NCBI GenBank assembly: GCA_013150955.1
Contig: JAADJD010000002.1
Location: 90,425-154,424, forward strand
Direction of reading: 5' to 3'
DNA length: 64,000 bases
Source of the DNA: Calditrichota bacterium
GTDB taxonomy: Bacteria > Calditrichota > Calditrichia > RBG-13-44-9 > J042
Below, one piece after another: positions 19,601 to 27,716 of the stretch. The position numbers and the translations under genes are program-made. Positions within the stretch are counted from its first letter, which is position 1. Each line of letters begins with the position of its first letter. A model generated the notes under the pieces. The model was not told where the DNA came from. It saw only the letters and a list, made by a program, of their open reading frames with translations, and made no database searches.

Positions 19601-20296
19601 GGGTTGACCTACACCACCCTCAATCGCAGCGAAGATGCCATGAAGGCCCTGACCGAATTTTTGAAGAAATATCCCGAAAGCGACCTGCTGGGCGATGTTT
19701 ACAATACCCTGGGAAATCTGTATTTCCGGGGTGAGAAAATCGATCTGGCCCTGGATGCCTTTCGCAAGGCACTGGATGCGGCCCAGAAACCCTCCACCCG
19801 CCAGTTTGCCATGGCCAATTTGATCAATCTGTACAAAACCCGCGGGCTGTGGGATAGCGCCCTGGAACTCACCCGACGTTACATTCAGGAGTTTCCCAAC
19901 GCCAGGGACATCATGGATCGCAAAGTATTTGTGGGGATCTGTTTGATTAATCTCAACCGCTTCAGCGATGCCATTGAATATTTACGGCAGCTGAAGTTTG
20001 AGGCCAGCAGTGAACTGGAACCCGAAATACAATTTTACATCGGCGAAGCCTATTTCAATGCCGGGCAGTACGAGAATGCCATTCGTGAATTTGTTAAAAT
20101 CCCGCTGCTTTCCCGGCGCACCAAGCTGCAATGGGAAGCCAGTGCGTTGTATTTTTCGGGGCAGGCGTACGAAAAACTGGGTCGAATTGATGATGCCATT
20201 CGCATGTATCAGGAGATCGTCAAGCGTCCGGGCATCCTCATCGATTTAAAACGGGAGGCACAGCGCCGGATTAAGCTGTTGCAACAAACCCATTAA
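16628..20296 (+). CDS. Very large exported TPR protein
   Basis: A protein of about 1220 residues made almost entirely of TPR-like units, e.g. ALKLYNEGFYDIAAQQFSLF, AKYYLADALFRTGDVENARI, ALYFTGLTYTTLNRSEDAMK and IQFYIGEAYFNAGQYENAIR. A signal peptide (KNVIFGLFIVWVAAVPIWGQ) precedes them. The ATG at 16628 was chosen because GGAGGAG lies about 11 bases before it and the signal peptide starts at once; the in-frame ATG at 16601 adds nine residues and remains possible. Long periplasmic TPR proteins of this kind often scaffold envelope complexes, but the partner is unknown. It is followed by another TPR-containing lipoprotein, which suggests a shared function. Confidence 0.85.
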   Translation: MQKNVIFGLFIVWVAAVPIWGQQYNENNDFSYALKLYNEGFYDIAAQQFSLFINRYPQSNRIPDAKYYLADALFRTGDVENARIEFQSLAVSFPKHPRAPEAWMRVGECYQAQQKWEDAAKAYETVKILYPADARAPGALLKAVENYFTLQKLNEAERILREFLDRYLESAEYPRGRLLFGRLLVQKEQLDQALNEFQKVIELTEDAELVATAELGRAEVYEKLGLLNRAEEGYQQILKTARGSEAALQAVQRLSRIYLDNARYREAESLLRKHLTYYTQSTQRYPLQLNLGRALYLQNKIAEARKIFRELKDQEADTRTRQQVMFYLAACEQSLQKWDAAIRSYDELIQQGINDSLNSPYLSTGLLNLARIYRDRGDFSALQSIVHAYQRVFPRHRNVEALLRLYIQTALERGFLNESRTALVNYQQEFPRSPYRDELIYQMGKNFWKAGDIQTSREYFQELLQKYTSSPYVDSSRIYLNFIENFQQVDQNLGVAQLARLMGKLLVNEDREQLLFELGQIYLFQLKDYPQAIQIFEQTARQGRDSVIVARSLFYLCQSYIRQLEYNRFLHRAGNELEQKALDYLRETMSYRRHVPYPDTLTFWFLTRALPQPKKDQLQRTIRLWEHFVTNYPQSELRGWARLRLAQLHLQNGDTVAALAQYDALLSDPRRKREAGLAYWRKARILWQQGNGALAIQTLKDFLLKLPGHVLEARAYWQIARWLGQNGEYALASQFLERLLEQFDYTELAQQARSELANFYLLAGNYQKAREYLADRLRQIPRKIDPILRQYLPPYPHDLFFYAGKAAYELQQFTEARRDLLTFLQQHGDSPLYNEAQFLLGKMAYVEGDRQAALMHFSLVKKEGHPEIFYQARELVADILMNDGKYVDAQKIYEELIRLREDPEKTIFYAAQRLKCLINQKKTKTFRQELNIFKSTYKKHPQRDHYLAALEFEQGRVAYREKNFNQALKHFETVRKKFKKTDYVDDALYFTGLTYTTLNRSEDAMKALTEFLKKYPESDLLGDVYNTLGNLYFRGEKIDLALDAFRKALDAAQKPSTRQFAMANLINLYKTRGLWDSALELTRRYIQEFPNARDIMDRKVFVGICLINLNRFSDAIEYLRQLKFEASSELEPEIQFYIGEAYFNAGQYENAIREFVKIPLLSRRTKLQWEASALYFSGQAYEKLGRIDDAIRMYQEIVKRPGILIDLKREAQRRIKLLQQTH

Positions 20297-20401
20297 TTTG
20301 GCGGAAACCATTTGCATCTGGAAAGAAAATCCTTATTTTTATTGAACATAAGAATGAATGATCAAAAACGTGCAAACGATTTCAAATTGGAGGAGAACAT
20401 A

Positions 20402-21715
20402 ATGGCCCTTTGGTTACGTTTGTTGCTTGTGCTGATCCTTGGTGCGGTGCTGTTGCAATGTGGTGGCCCCAGACAGCTGGCTCCAGATGAATACGAGCAG
20501 CTTTCTCCCCAAGATCGTATCCTGTATTTAAATCGCCAGATTGAAAAACGTCCCAACGATGTGGAGCTGAAAAAGCAACTCTATCGGGAATATTTGAACC
20601 TGGGAATGAACGATCAGGCCCTGGCGGTCATGGAAGATATTCTGCAACTGGATCCCTACCAGGCGGATGTCCAATATGACTATGGGCGCGTGCTGTACGA
20701 TATGGGGCAATATCGAGATGCTTATCGCGCTTTTCTGGCGACGCTGCAAAATGCCGCCGGAGAAGTGTACCGGGAAAGCATCGCCAATCTGGTTGCCGGT
20801 AAATATTTAATTCAACAGGTAACCTCGGATACGGCGGACGAGGCGTTTCCATCCTTTTCGCCGGATGGCAAAAAGATTGTTTACCAGAAATTTGTGAATG
20901 GAAATTGGGACATTTACGAACTGGATCTGGAGACCGGTCGGGACACGGCGCTGGTCTCCACCCCGGCCGACGAAACACTGCCGCAATATGCGCCCGATGG
21001 AAGTGCGCTGGTGTTTGTGAGCAACCAGGATGATCGCCGACCAATTGAATCGAAATACAAAGTGCGAGAGATTTATTTGTGGGAATTCACCAATGGGGGG
21101 ATGTACAACCTGACCCAATCCGTTGCCGATGACTGGTTGCCACGGTTTAACCATCGGGGAACCCGAATCGTGTTCGTTTCCGATCGCAATGATCTGCGCA
21201 AGGTGCCGTTTACAGAAAAGCAGAGCGATATTTTTATTATGGAAAAAAATGGCGCCTTTCAGCTGGAATTGACCAAGGATCAGAGCAATGAAGGTGGGCC
21301 CTGTTTCAGTGTGGATGATGAAAAAATTTATTTCCACTCCAATCGACGGGGAACCTACGACATTTTCGTGATGGATGTGGATGGCAGCCACGTCATGAGC
21401 ATTATCGATGATCCCAACGGCGATGATGTGAATCCCCACGTGTCCCCCGACTCGTTGCACCTGGTGTTCTTCTCCAATCGCGATGGTAACTACGAAATAT
21501 ATCTGGCGCAGGTGGATGGGCGCAATCAGGAACGGTTAACGTTTCATCCCGCGGAGGATCTGAATCCGGTGTTTTCGCCCGATGGCAAAACCATCGCCTT
21601 TCATTCCAATCGCAATGGCAATTACGACATCTTCTTTATTAATCTGGAGGTGGCTTCAACAGCCATTACCACTGCCGATTTGATCAGTCGATTGACCGAA
21701 CTGGTTAATCAATAG
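20402..21715 (+). CDS. TolB-like lipoprotein with TPR and PD40 beta-propeller
   Basis: The signal sequence has the lipobox LLQC, giving a lipoprotein. Residues about 35-125 hold TPR-like helices (YREYLNLGMNDQALAVMEDI). From about residue 145 come PD40/WD40-type blades with the recurring FSPDGKKIVY theme: PSFSPDGKKIVYQ, YAPDGSALVFVSN, FSVDDEKIYFHSNR, VSPDSLHLVFFSNRDG and FSPDGKTIAFHSNRNGNYDI. This resembles the propeller of TolB, but no tol-pal genes are nearby. GGAGGAG at 20389-20395 lies six bases before the chosen ATG, which decides this start over earlier in-frame codons. It follows the giant TPR gene, and an intrinsic terminator follows it. Confidence 0.85.
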   Translation: MALWLRLLLVLILGAVLLQCGGPRQLAPDEYEQLSPQDRILYLNRQIEKRPNDVELKKQLYREYLNLGMNDQALAVMEDILQLDPYQADVQYDYGRVLYDMGQYRDAYRAFLATLQNAAGEVYRESIANLVAGKYLIQQVTSDTADEAFPSFSPDGKKIVYQKFVNGNWDIYELDLETGRDTALVSTPADETLPQYAPDGSALVFVSNQDDRRPIESKYKVREIYLWEFTNGGMYNLTQSVADDWLPRFNHRGTRIVFVSDRNDLRKVPFTEKQSDIFIMEKNGAFQLELTKDQSNEGGPCFSVDDEKIYFHSNRRGTYDIFVMDVDGSHVMSIIDDPNGDDVNPHVSPDSLHLVFFSNRDGNYEIYLAQVDGRNQERLTFHPAEDLNPVFSPDGKTIAFHSNRNGNYDIFFINLEVASTAITTADLISRLTELVNQ

Positions 21716-21725
21716 CCATCAGGAA

Positions 21726-21752
21726 AAAAGGCCCGGCTTCAGGGCCTTTTTC
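21726..21752 (+). terminator. Intrinsic terminator after the TolB-like gene
   Basis: AAAAGGCCC and GGGCCTTTT form a nine-base stem around a seven-base loop, ending in a run of T. It lies about ten bases after the stop codon and should end the transcript of the TPR genes. Confidence 0.85.
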
Positions 21753-21802
21753 ATTTTATACCGTTGATGATAATACGCCATGACGGATATTTCGCGAACA
21801 TT

Positions 21803-21974
21803 TCAACCACGAATTCCGCGAATTAACACAAATTAACCCAGATTATGCAATAGCCTACGAATTACACGAATTAACACAAGTAAAACCAATAAAATACAGT
21901 GGATTGTGTCTGGATGAAAATGTGTGCCAGGGTTTATTCGCGTGATTCGTGGTTTCATGCATTATTTGGGTTGA
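21803..21974 (-). repeat. Dispersed inverted-repeat element, copy 2 (inverted, subfamily B)
   Basis: Read on the - strand it starts AACCCAAATAATGCATGAAA and ends at a mirrored GCATAATCTGGG boundary. Its core has the subfamily B string CATTTTCATCCAGACACAAT. It is the only copy in this orientation. An extra half-end (CCACGAATTCCGCG) precedes it at 21807. The remaining roughly 190 bases up to 22161 show no gene. Confidence 0.82.
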
Positions 21975-22161
21975 AATTTATGGGAATTATTCGTGGCGAA
22001 GAGCCATCCCGAGTATTTCCTGTATTCCATAAGATCCCATTTGCAATTCTATGAACCATTCTGGCACAGCGATTTCCTCTCGATCCGGTTTTGTGCGTTT
22101 TGTCAAGCGGAAATGATGGGAGGGGCTCTATTTTTCAGGAAAAAATGTTGAGGGTTTGGCA

Positions 22162-23880
22162 ATGCAGCGGTTCGTGTTTTTCTTTGTGTGGCTGATCATT
22201 TTCGTTGCTTCCGTTCTGGCGCAGAAAATTGAAATTTCGGGGAATCAGGAATCGGATATTTTTTACCGGATGGAACAGCGAATTGAACCCAATCCCGGCA
22301 TCGAATTGCTGGTGCTCAGCCTGGTGGTACCCCAGAATTTCCGTTCGCCCACCTATCAGCAGGAAATTTCCAATTTAAACTTCGATTTGACACCCGCAGC
22401 GGATGCCGTGGAAGAAGAGACGGATTCGCGGGGAAATATCATCCGGCGCTACATCTGGCGTAATCCCGGACAAACCATCACCGCCCGGATCTCCTTCCGC
22501 GCACGCAATAAAGTTTTTGTGGCGCCCATTACCATCAACGAAAACAATTTCCCGGTGACGGGGCTTCCCGCCGGGGTGCAGGTGTTTCTCCAGCCCACCG
22601 ATCTGGTTCAATCCGATCATCCGGACATTCAGCGCAAGGCCAGGGAACTGGTAGATGGTGCGCAATCTGTTTACGAGGCCATTCAGCGGATTCTGTTATG
22701 GACGGTGGAGCACATGCATTATGTCCTCATTCCGCCCCAGTTCGATGCCCTGTATGCCTTTCGGACCGGGGAGGGGAATTGTCAAAATTATTCGCATCTG
22801 GCCGCGGCATTACTGCGTGCAGTGGGCATTCCCACCCGCATTGTCAATGGGATCACCCTGAAGGAAGGGTATGAAGTCGAAACGGATCAGGGGACGTTTT
22901 CTTTCCGGATGGCACAGGGACGGCATTCCTGGATTGAAGTTTATCTCCCGGATGTGGGTTGGATTCCGTTCGATGCCCAGCAAAGCGAGTTTTTTGTGAG
23001 CAATCGGTATCTGCGGATCGAGGTGGGACTGGACAACGAGGAAACCATTCAGGATGGTCTGGTGCGCTGGCGACAGAGTTCCGGCAGCAAACGGCAACCT
23101 CCGAAGTTTGAAGAAGTTATTGAGGCGCGTTTTGTTGCGGATAATACGCGCTTTCGGGGGGAACGATTGATTCCTGACATTCGCAAGATTTTTCTGGGAC
23201 CGGTTTTCCAGAAACCTGCCCTTCCACCCATCGCCAGTGTTACTCAGCCCATGCCACCCGAACGGCCCGAGCCACCGGTTCAGGAAAAGGATATCACCCA
23301 ATTAACTTATGACAGGCCATTCGTGTGGGGGAATTTAAATTTCCCGGAAGGGGTAAACTTTGCATTGGTCGCTCGAGATGTGCGAACCCAGGATGGCAAT
23401 TTTCAGCTGCAGCGGAATTTTCTGGTGGAGACGGCAGAATACGTGACCAGTCGAGAACAGTTTGCTCAGGCATTTGTTCTGGACCAGCCGGTTTTTCTGG
23501 AAAAAATCGGATTGGCCCTGTATAATTTTGGCGGAAGCGGGCAGTTGTGGGTGGAATTGGCCGAAGATGTAAACGGACATCCCGGTCCGCCCGCTGTTTC
23601 CAGCGCCCGTCGGGATGTCCGCCAGATTGTGACCCGAAACGGGTATCGCTGGGTAGATTTTGATTTTCGAAAAGAGGGTATCATCCTTTCTCCCGGCAAA
23701 TATTGGATTCGCCTGGCGTTTAGCGGTGGCCCCATTGTGAACTGGTTCTATTCCTACAGCAAAGTGGTGGGTCCTCCGGATGGGACCCGCAGCCGACCGC
23801 TGAATTCGCCTGAATGGAATAAAATCCTGCCCTTCGAATTTAATTTCCGAATTGTGGGGAAAACCCCATCGCAACATTAA
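22162..23880 (+). CDS. Exported transglutaminase-like protein
   Basis: A signal peptide (FVFFFVWLIIFVASVLAQ) precedes an N-terminal beta-rich region and a transglutaminase-like (papain-fold) core. The catalytic Cys is in GEGNCQNYSHLAAALLRAVG, the His in GRHSWIEVYL and the Asp in WIPFDAQQ, in the correct order and spacing. The C-terminal about 200 residues are beta-rich with a lectin- or CBM-like appearance (YNFGGSGQLWVELAEDVNGH, SPGKYWIRLAFSGG). Such proteins may act as proteases or amidases on peptides; the substrate is unknown. The ATG at 22162 is used, although TTG at 22156 is in frame. Dispersed repeats lie on both sides, so it may be a single-gene unit. Confidence 0.85.
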   Translation: MQRFVFFFVWLIIFVASVLAQKIEISGNQESDIFYRMEQRIEPNPGIELLVLSLVVPQNFRSPTYQQEISNLNFDLTPAADAVEEETDSRGNIIRRYIWRNPGQTITARISFRARNKVFVAPITINENNFPVTGLPAGVQVFLQPTDLVQSDHPDIQRKARELVDGAQSVYEAIQRILLWTVEHMHYVLIPPQFDALYAFRTGEGNCQNYSHLAAALLRAVGIPTRIVNGITLKEGYEVETDQGTFSFRMAQGRHSWIEVYLPDVGWIPFDAQQSEFFVSNRYLRIEVGLDNEETIQDGLVRWRQSSGSKRQPPKFEEVIEARFVADNTRFRGERLIPDIRKIFLGPVFQKPALPPIASVTQPMPPERPEPPVQEKDITQLTYDRPFVWGNLNFPEGVNFALVARDVRTQDGNFQLQRNFLVETAEYVTSREQFAQAFVLDQPVFLEKIGLALYNFGGSGQLWVELAEDVNGHPGPPAVSSARRDVRQIVTRNGYRWVDFDFRKEGIILSPGKYWIRLAFSGGPIVNWFYSYSKVVGPPDGTRSRPLNSPEWNKILPFEFNFRIVGKTPSQH

Positions 23881-23896
23881 TCGGAGGGAATTGTTG

Positions 23897-24113
23897 AACC
23901 CAAATAAAGCGTTAAACCACGAATCACGCCAATGAATTCGAAAAAATCAGCAAGATAGCTAACATATCTGGGAAAATTTTTTCATCCAGATAGAATCAAA
24001 TGCATTTTATTATTTTCATTGGTGTTAATTCGTGTTAATTCGTGTAATTCGTGGTCTACTGCATAATCTGGGTTTATTGTGTTAATTCGTGGGCGAATAC
24101 CTCATCCGGGATA
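23897..24113 (+). repeat. Dispersed inverted-repeat element, copy 3 (subfamily A)
   Basis: It starts AACCCAAATAAAGCGTTAAA 16 bases after the transglutaminase stop. The first right end is GCATAATCTGGGTT at 24061-24074. A second, partial right end (GTTAATTCGTGGGCGAATAC then CATCCGGG) extends it to about 24113. The core carries TCATCCAGATAGAATCAAAT. No gene is seen in this 313-base gap. Confidence 0.85.
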
Positions 24114-24193
24114 AAAACAACTTCCTTGTTGGAAAATTTCAAAAAAATTCCTAATCTTATACTAAACTGGAAAAAAGCGAAAAAGGGATGGTG

Positions 24194-25138
24194 ATGAAGC
24201 GGATATTAGTGACAGGTGCGTGTGGGCAGATCGGGTCCGAGCTGGTAAAATATTTGCGAAATATCTTCGGGGCTGAAAACGTCATTGCCACGGACATTAA
24301 AAAACCTTCGGATTTTCTTAAAGCAACCGATGGGTTTCACTATCTGGACGTCCTGAACATGGACGAACTGGCCCGTCTGGTTGTGGAAGAAGATGTGGAT
24401 ACTATTTTTCATATGGCGGCTATTTTATCAGCGGTGGGAGAGCAAAATCCCCAGCTGGCCTACCGGATTAACCTGCAGGGATTGATGAACGTTCTGGAAG
24501 TGGCTCGTCAGAAAGGAGTGCGCCAGGTTTTTGCCCCCAGTTCTATTGCTGTTTTTGGACCCGATGCGCCCAAGGAAAACACCCCGGACGACACTCCCCT
24601 GAATCCCACCACCATGTATGGGGTAACCAAAGTGGCCGGGGAAAAATTGATGCAATACTACTACCTGAAATACCAGCTGGATACGCGTTCCCTGCGTTTT
24701 CCGGGAATCATTTCCAGTGAGACGGCCCCTGGAGGTGGTACGACGGATTTCGCCGTGGATTTGTACGTGCATGCGGTGCATCATCAATCCTACACCTCCT
24801 ATATTCAAGCGGACACTCCCTTGCCGTTCATGTACATGCCTGATGCCATAAAGGCCATTGTCCAGCTGGCTCAGGCGGACGATAGTCGACTATCGCGAAG
24901 GGTTTACAATGTTCATGCCATGCGACTCACGCCAGCGGAGATCGTGCGATCGATCCAGAAATATCTACCCGATTTCGAGTGCTATTATCAACCGGATCAT
25001 CGCCAGCAGATTGCGGAATCCTGGCCCCACAGCATCGACGATCAAAATGCACGACGGGACTGGAACTGGCAACCCGACTATGACCTGGATGCCATGACAC
25101 GCGACATGATCGAAAAATTATCTCAAAAATTGAAATAA
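24194..25138 (+). CDS. tdh: L-threonine 3-dehydrogenase, epimerase-type
   Basis: This NAD-dependent SDR/epimerase-fold enzyme oxidises L-threonine to 2-amino-3-ketobutyrate. The Rossmann motif TGACGQIG is at residues 8-15. The catalytic Ser is in APSSIAVFGPDAP and the Tyr-x3-Lys in YGVTKVAGEK. SAVGEQNPQLAYRIN and GTTDFAVDLYVHAV are typical of the SDR-type threonine dehydrogenases rather than of sugar epimerases. The third in-frame ATG at 24194 is preferred because AAAAAGGG is spaced six bases from it; the ATG at 24188 adds two residues. Glycine from threonine could enter the cleavage system encoded at 4806-9059. The usual partner, 2-amino-3-ketobutyrate CoA ligase, is not in the window. Confidence 0.85.
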   Translation: MKRILVTGACGQIGSELVKYLRNIFGAENVIATDIKKPSDFLKATDGFHYLDVLNMDELARLVVEEDVDTIFHMAAILSAVGEQNPQLAYRINLQGLMNVLEVARQKGVRQVFAPSSIAVFGPDAPKENTPDDTPLNPTTMYGVTKVAGEKLMQYYYLKYQLDTRSLRFPGIISSETAPGGGTTDFAVDLYVHAVHHQSYTSYIQADTPLPFMYMPDAIKAIVQLAQADDSRLSRRVYNVHAMRLTPAEIVRSIQKYLPDFECYYQPDHRQQIAESWPHSIDDQNARRDWNWQPDYDLDAMTRDMIEKLSQKLK

Positions 25139-25156
25139 AAACGGAGGGGGAGAGCA

Positions 25157-25657
25157 ATGGCTGGTCTGGTAGATCGCATGATACGAGCCGCGAAACTGGA
25201 TGTGGCTTTGTACGAAGAGGTGGAAGCGGATGTTAATGCAACCGGACAGGCAATGGTGGTGGTTGTCCTGTCCAGTGTGGCTGCAGGAATCGGATCCATT
25301 GGCGTGCCGGGACGTCCGGGATTGATTATGGGCGCGATTGGGGCGTTGATTGCCTGGTTCCTCTGGGCGCTGGTGACCTATTTTATTGGAACGCGCGTGT
25401 TGCCCACGGAAAAAACAGAAGCCGATCTGGGGCAGTTGCTGCGCACGATTGGTTTCTCCAGTGCCCCCGGTGTGCTGCGTGTTTTGGGGATAATTCCCGG
25501 CCTGTATGGTCTGATATTTTTTATTGCCAACCTCTGGATGCTGGTGGCAATGGTCATTGCCGTGCGTCAGGCGCTGGATTATGATAGCACGTTCAGGGCA
25601 GCCATGGTATGTTTGATAGGATGGTTCATTTTTATGGCTTTGTCCTGGTTTATTTAA
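25157..25657 (+). CDS. YIP1-family membrane protein
   Basis: A 166-residue protein with about five hydrophobic segments, including VVVVLSSVAAGIGSIGVPG, LIMGAIGALIAWFLWALVTY, VLRVLGIIPGLYGLIFFI and a C-terminal GWFIFMALSWFI. The layout and the ARVLPT-like loop after the third helix fit the bacterial YIP1 domain family, whose function is unknown. Strong purine-rich ribosome site GGAGGGGGAGAG. It starts 18 bases after tdh. Confidence 0.75.
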   Translation: MAGLVDRMIRAAKLDVALYEEVEADVNATGQAMVVVVLSSVAAGIGSIGVPGRPGLIMGAIGALIAWFLWALVTYFIGTRVLPTEKTEADLGQLLRTIGFSSAPGVLRVLGIIPGLYGLIFFIANLWMLVAMVIAVRQALDYDSTFRAAMVCLIGWFIFMALSWFI

Positions 25658-25745
25658 AACATTAAGCGGGAGAGTTGGGGGATCATCTGGATTCAAAACG
25701 ATTGGGTATTTTAAGGAATAAACAGGGATAAATAAGGAGATTCAG

Positions 25746-26741
25746 ATGAAAAATGCCAGGATTATTGGAGTGGGACATTACGTCCCGGAACGAGTGGTGA
25801 CCAACCACGATCTGGAAAAAATGATGGACACATCGGATGAATGGATTCGGGAACGGACGGGCATTGTTACCCGTCATTGGGTCCGGGAAGGCGAGACCAT
25901 CACCGATCTGGCCTACAACGCAACCAATATGGCACTGGAACGGGCAGGTTTAAAACCCGAGGATATAGATTTTATCATTGTGGCGTCCATTGCCGGCGAT
26001 GCCCAATTTCCCGGCAACGGTTGTTTCCTGCAGGCCCGAATGGAGATCCCCGGCGTACCGGCCATGGATATTCGGAATGCCTGTAGCGGTTTTGTATATG
26101 CCCTGGCTGTTGCCGATAAGTTCATCAAGACGGAAACGTATCGGAATATTCTGGTGGTGGGTGCGGAGATCCAGAGCACGGGACTGGATCTGTCTACCCG
26201 CGGTCGGGATATGGCTGTATTGTTTGGCGATGGCGCGGGAGCGGCGGTGGTGACGGCTACCGATGAACCAGATCGCGGCATTTTAACCACCCACCTCCAT
26301 GCCGATGGACGTTATGCGACTAAATTGTGGAGCGAGTTTCCTTCGGTAATCAATCATCCCTATATCACGCATGAAATTGTGGATTCGGATCGAATCTACC
26401 CCAAAATGGAAGGCCGTTACGTATTTAAACATGCAGTATCCAAATTCCCGGAGGCCATCATGGAGGCGCTGGAGGCCACGGGATATACGGTGGAGGATCT
26501 GGATCTGGTGATTCCGCATCAGGCTAATCAGCGCATTACCGAGGCGGTTGCCCAGAAACTGGGCATTTCCATGGATAAAATTGTGAGCAATATTCATAAG
26601 TACGGAAACACCACGGCGGCCTCCATCCCGATCGCCATGAGCGAAGCCTGGGAAGAGGGACGCATCAAGGATGGGGACTTAATTTGTCTGGCGGCATTTG
26701 GGGCGGGCTTTACCTGGGGATCGGTTTTGTTACGCTGGTAA
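25746..26741 (+). CDS. fabH: 3-oxoacyl-ACP synthase III
   Basis: FabH condenses an acyl-CoA primer with malonyl-ACP to start fatty-acid synthesis. The catalytic triad is visible: Cys113 in DIRNACSGFVYAL, His in IPHQANQRI and Asn in YGNTTAAS. GVGHYVPERVVTNHDLE and ERTGIVTRHWV are typical N-terminal motifs. The length is 331 residues. TAAGGAGATTCAG precedes the ATG. It is not beside plsX or fabD, as is common elsewhere; because such stand-alone FabH-like enzymes sometimes have other substrates, the exact primer is uncertain. Confidence 0.9.
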   Translation: MKNARIIGVGHYVPERVVTNHDLEKMMDTSDEWIRERTGIVTRHWVREGETITDLAYNATNMALERAGLKPEDIDFIIVASIAGDAQFPGNGCFLQARMEIPGVPAMDIRNACSGFVYALAVADKFIKTETYRNILVVGAEIQSTGLDLSTRGRDMAVLFGDGAGAAVVTATDEPDRGILTTHLHADGRYATKLWSEFPSVINHPYITHEIVDSDRIYPKMEGRYVFKHAVSKFPEAIMEALEATGYTVEDLDLVIPHQANQRITEAVAQKLGISMDKIVSNIHKYGNTTAASIPIAMSEAWEEGRIKDGDLICLAAFGAGFTWGSVLLRW

Positions 26742-26754
26742 ATCCAGAAGAAAC

Positions 26755-26783
26755 TTGATTTAGCCATATTTGGTTTATATATT
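26755..26783 (+). promoter_or_regulatory. Sigma-70-like promoter of tRNA-Leu
   Basis: TTGATT at 26755-26760 and TATATT at 26778-26783 are separated by 17 bases. Initiation near 26790 would leave a 5' leader of about 23 bases before the tRNA. It starts 14 bases after the fabH stop. Confidence 0.6.
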
Positions 26784-26812
26784 TGGCTCGCCTGAAGTTA
26801 AGGTTTTGGGTC

Positions 26813-26898
26813 GCCGGAGTGGCGGAACTGGCAGACGCGCCGGACTCAAAATCCGGTCGGGGTGACACCCGGTGTGGGTTCGAGTCCCACCTCCGGCA
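26813..26898 (+). tRNA. tRNA-Leu (anticodon CAA)
   Basis: The acceptor stem pairs GCCGGAG with CTCCGGC, with A as discriminator; CCA is not encoded. The anticodon stem CCGGA/TCCGG closes the loop CTCAAAA, giving anticodon CAA at 26847-26849. A long variable arm (about GGGGTGACACCC) marks a class II tRNA, as expected for leucine. The T-arm reads GTGGG TTCGAGT CCCAC. A terminator follows directly, and the 3' half is repeated downstream in the array at 26904-27740. Confidence 0.97.
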
Positions 26899-26903
26899 CA
26901 AGA

Positions 26904-26928
26904 AGCAACGCGATGCGCGTTGCTTTAT
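26904..26928 (+). terminator. Intrinsic terminator of tRNA-Leu
   Basis: GCAACGCG and CGCGTTGC form an eight-base stem with loop ATG, followed by TTTATT. It lies six bases after the tRNA 3' end. Close variants of it recur at the head of each array unit. Confidence 0.8.
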
Positions 26929-27716
26929 TCTTTCGTAGGCAAGGGGTGAACCCCGATGTGGGTTCCCTGCCTGCCGACTGTGCTGGCAGTTAGGCAGGGA
27001 GTCCCACCTCCGGCACAGAAAGCAACGCGATGAGCGTTGCTTTATTGTTTAGTAGAGAAGGGGTAAGCTCCGGTGTGGTTTCCCTGCCTGCCGACTGTGC
27101 TGGCAGTCAGGCGGGGAGTCCCACCTCCAGCACAGGAAGCAACGCGATGAGCGTTGCTTTATTGTTTATTAGGCAAGGAGTGACACCCGGTGTGGGTTCC
27201 CTGCCTGCCGACTGCGTTGGCAGTCAGGCAGGGAGTCCCACCTCCGGCACAGAAAGCGACGCTGTGTGCGTTGCTTTATTGTTTCGTAGGCAAGGGGTGA
27301 GCCCCGGTGTGGGTTCCCTGCCTGCCGACTGTGCTGGCAGTCAGGCAGGGAGTCCCACCTCCGGCACAGGAAGCAACGCGATGTGCGTTGCTTTATTGTT
27401 TGTAGACAAGGGGTGAACCCCGATGTGGGTTCCCTGCCTGCCGACTGTGCTGGCAGTCAGGCAGGGAGTCCCACCTCCGGCACAGGAAGCAACGCGATGC
27501 GCGTTGCTTTATTGTTTGTAGGCAAGGGGTGAGCCCCGGTGTGGTTTCCCTGCCTGCCGACTGTGCTGGCAGTCAGGCAGGGAGTCCCACCTCCGGCACA
27601 GGAAGCAACGCGATGAGCGTTGCTTTATTGTTTAGTGGAGAAGTGTGAACCCCGATGTGGGTTCCCTGCCTGCCGACTGCGCTGGCAGTCAGAGAGTCCC
27701 AGAACAGGCGCAGAGA

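Noticed and set aside
20312..20401. Longer start of the TolB-like lipoprotein
   Set aside because: It would add 30 residues before a clear lipoprotein signal and has no ribosome site, while GGAGGAG fits the ATG at 20402.
26710..26901. 63-residue frame antisense to tRNA-Leu (CRRWDSNPHRVSPRPDFESG)
   Set aside because: A well-known false protein produced by translating the complement of tRNA genes.
27030..27416. Open frame with a 39-residue repeat (VALLF...LPADC...SQAGSPTS) through the tRNA-derived array
   Set aside because: It exists because the 117-base unit is a multiple of three. It covers terminators and tRNA remnants, lacks a ribosome site, and fails where units are 116 or 112 bases.
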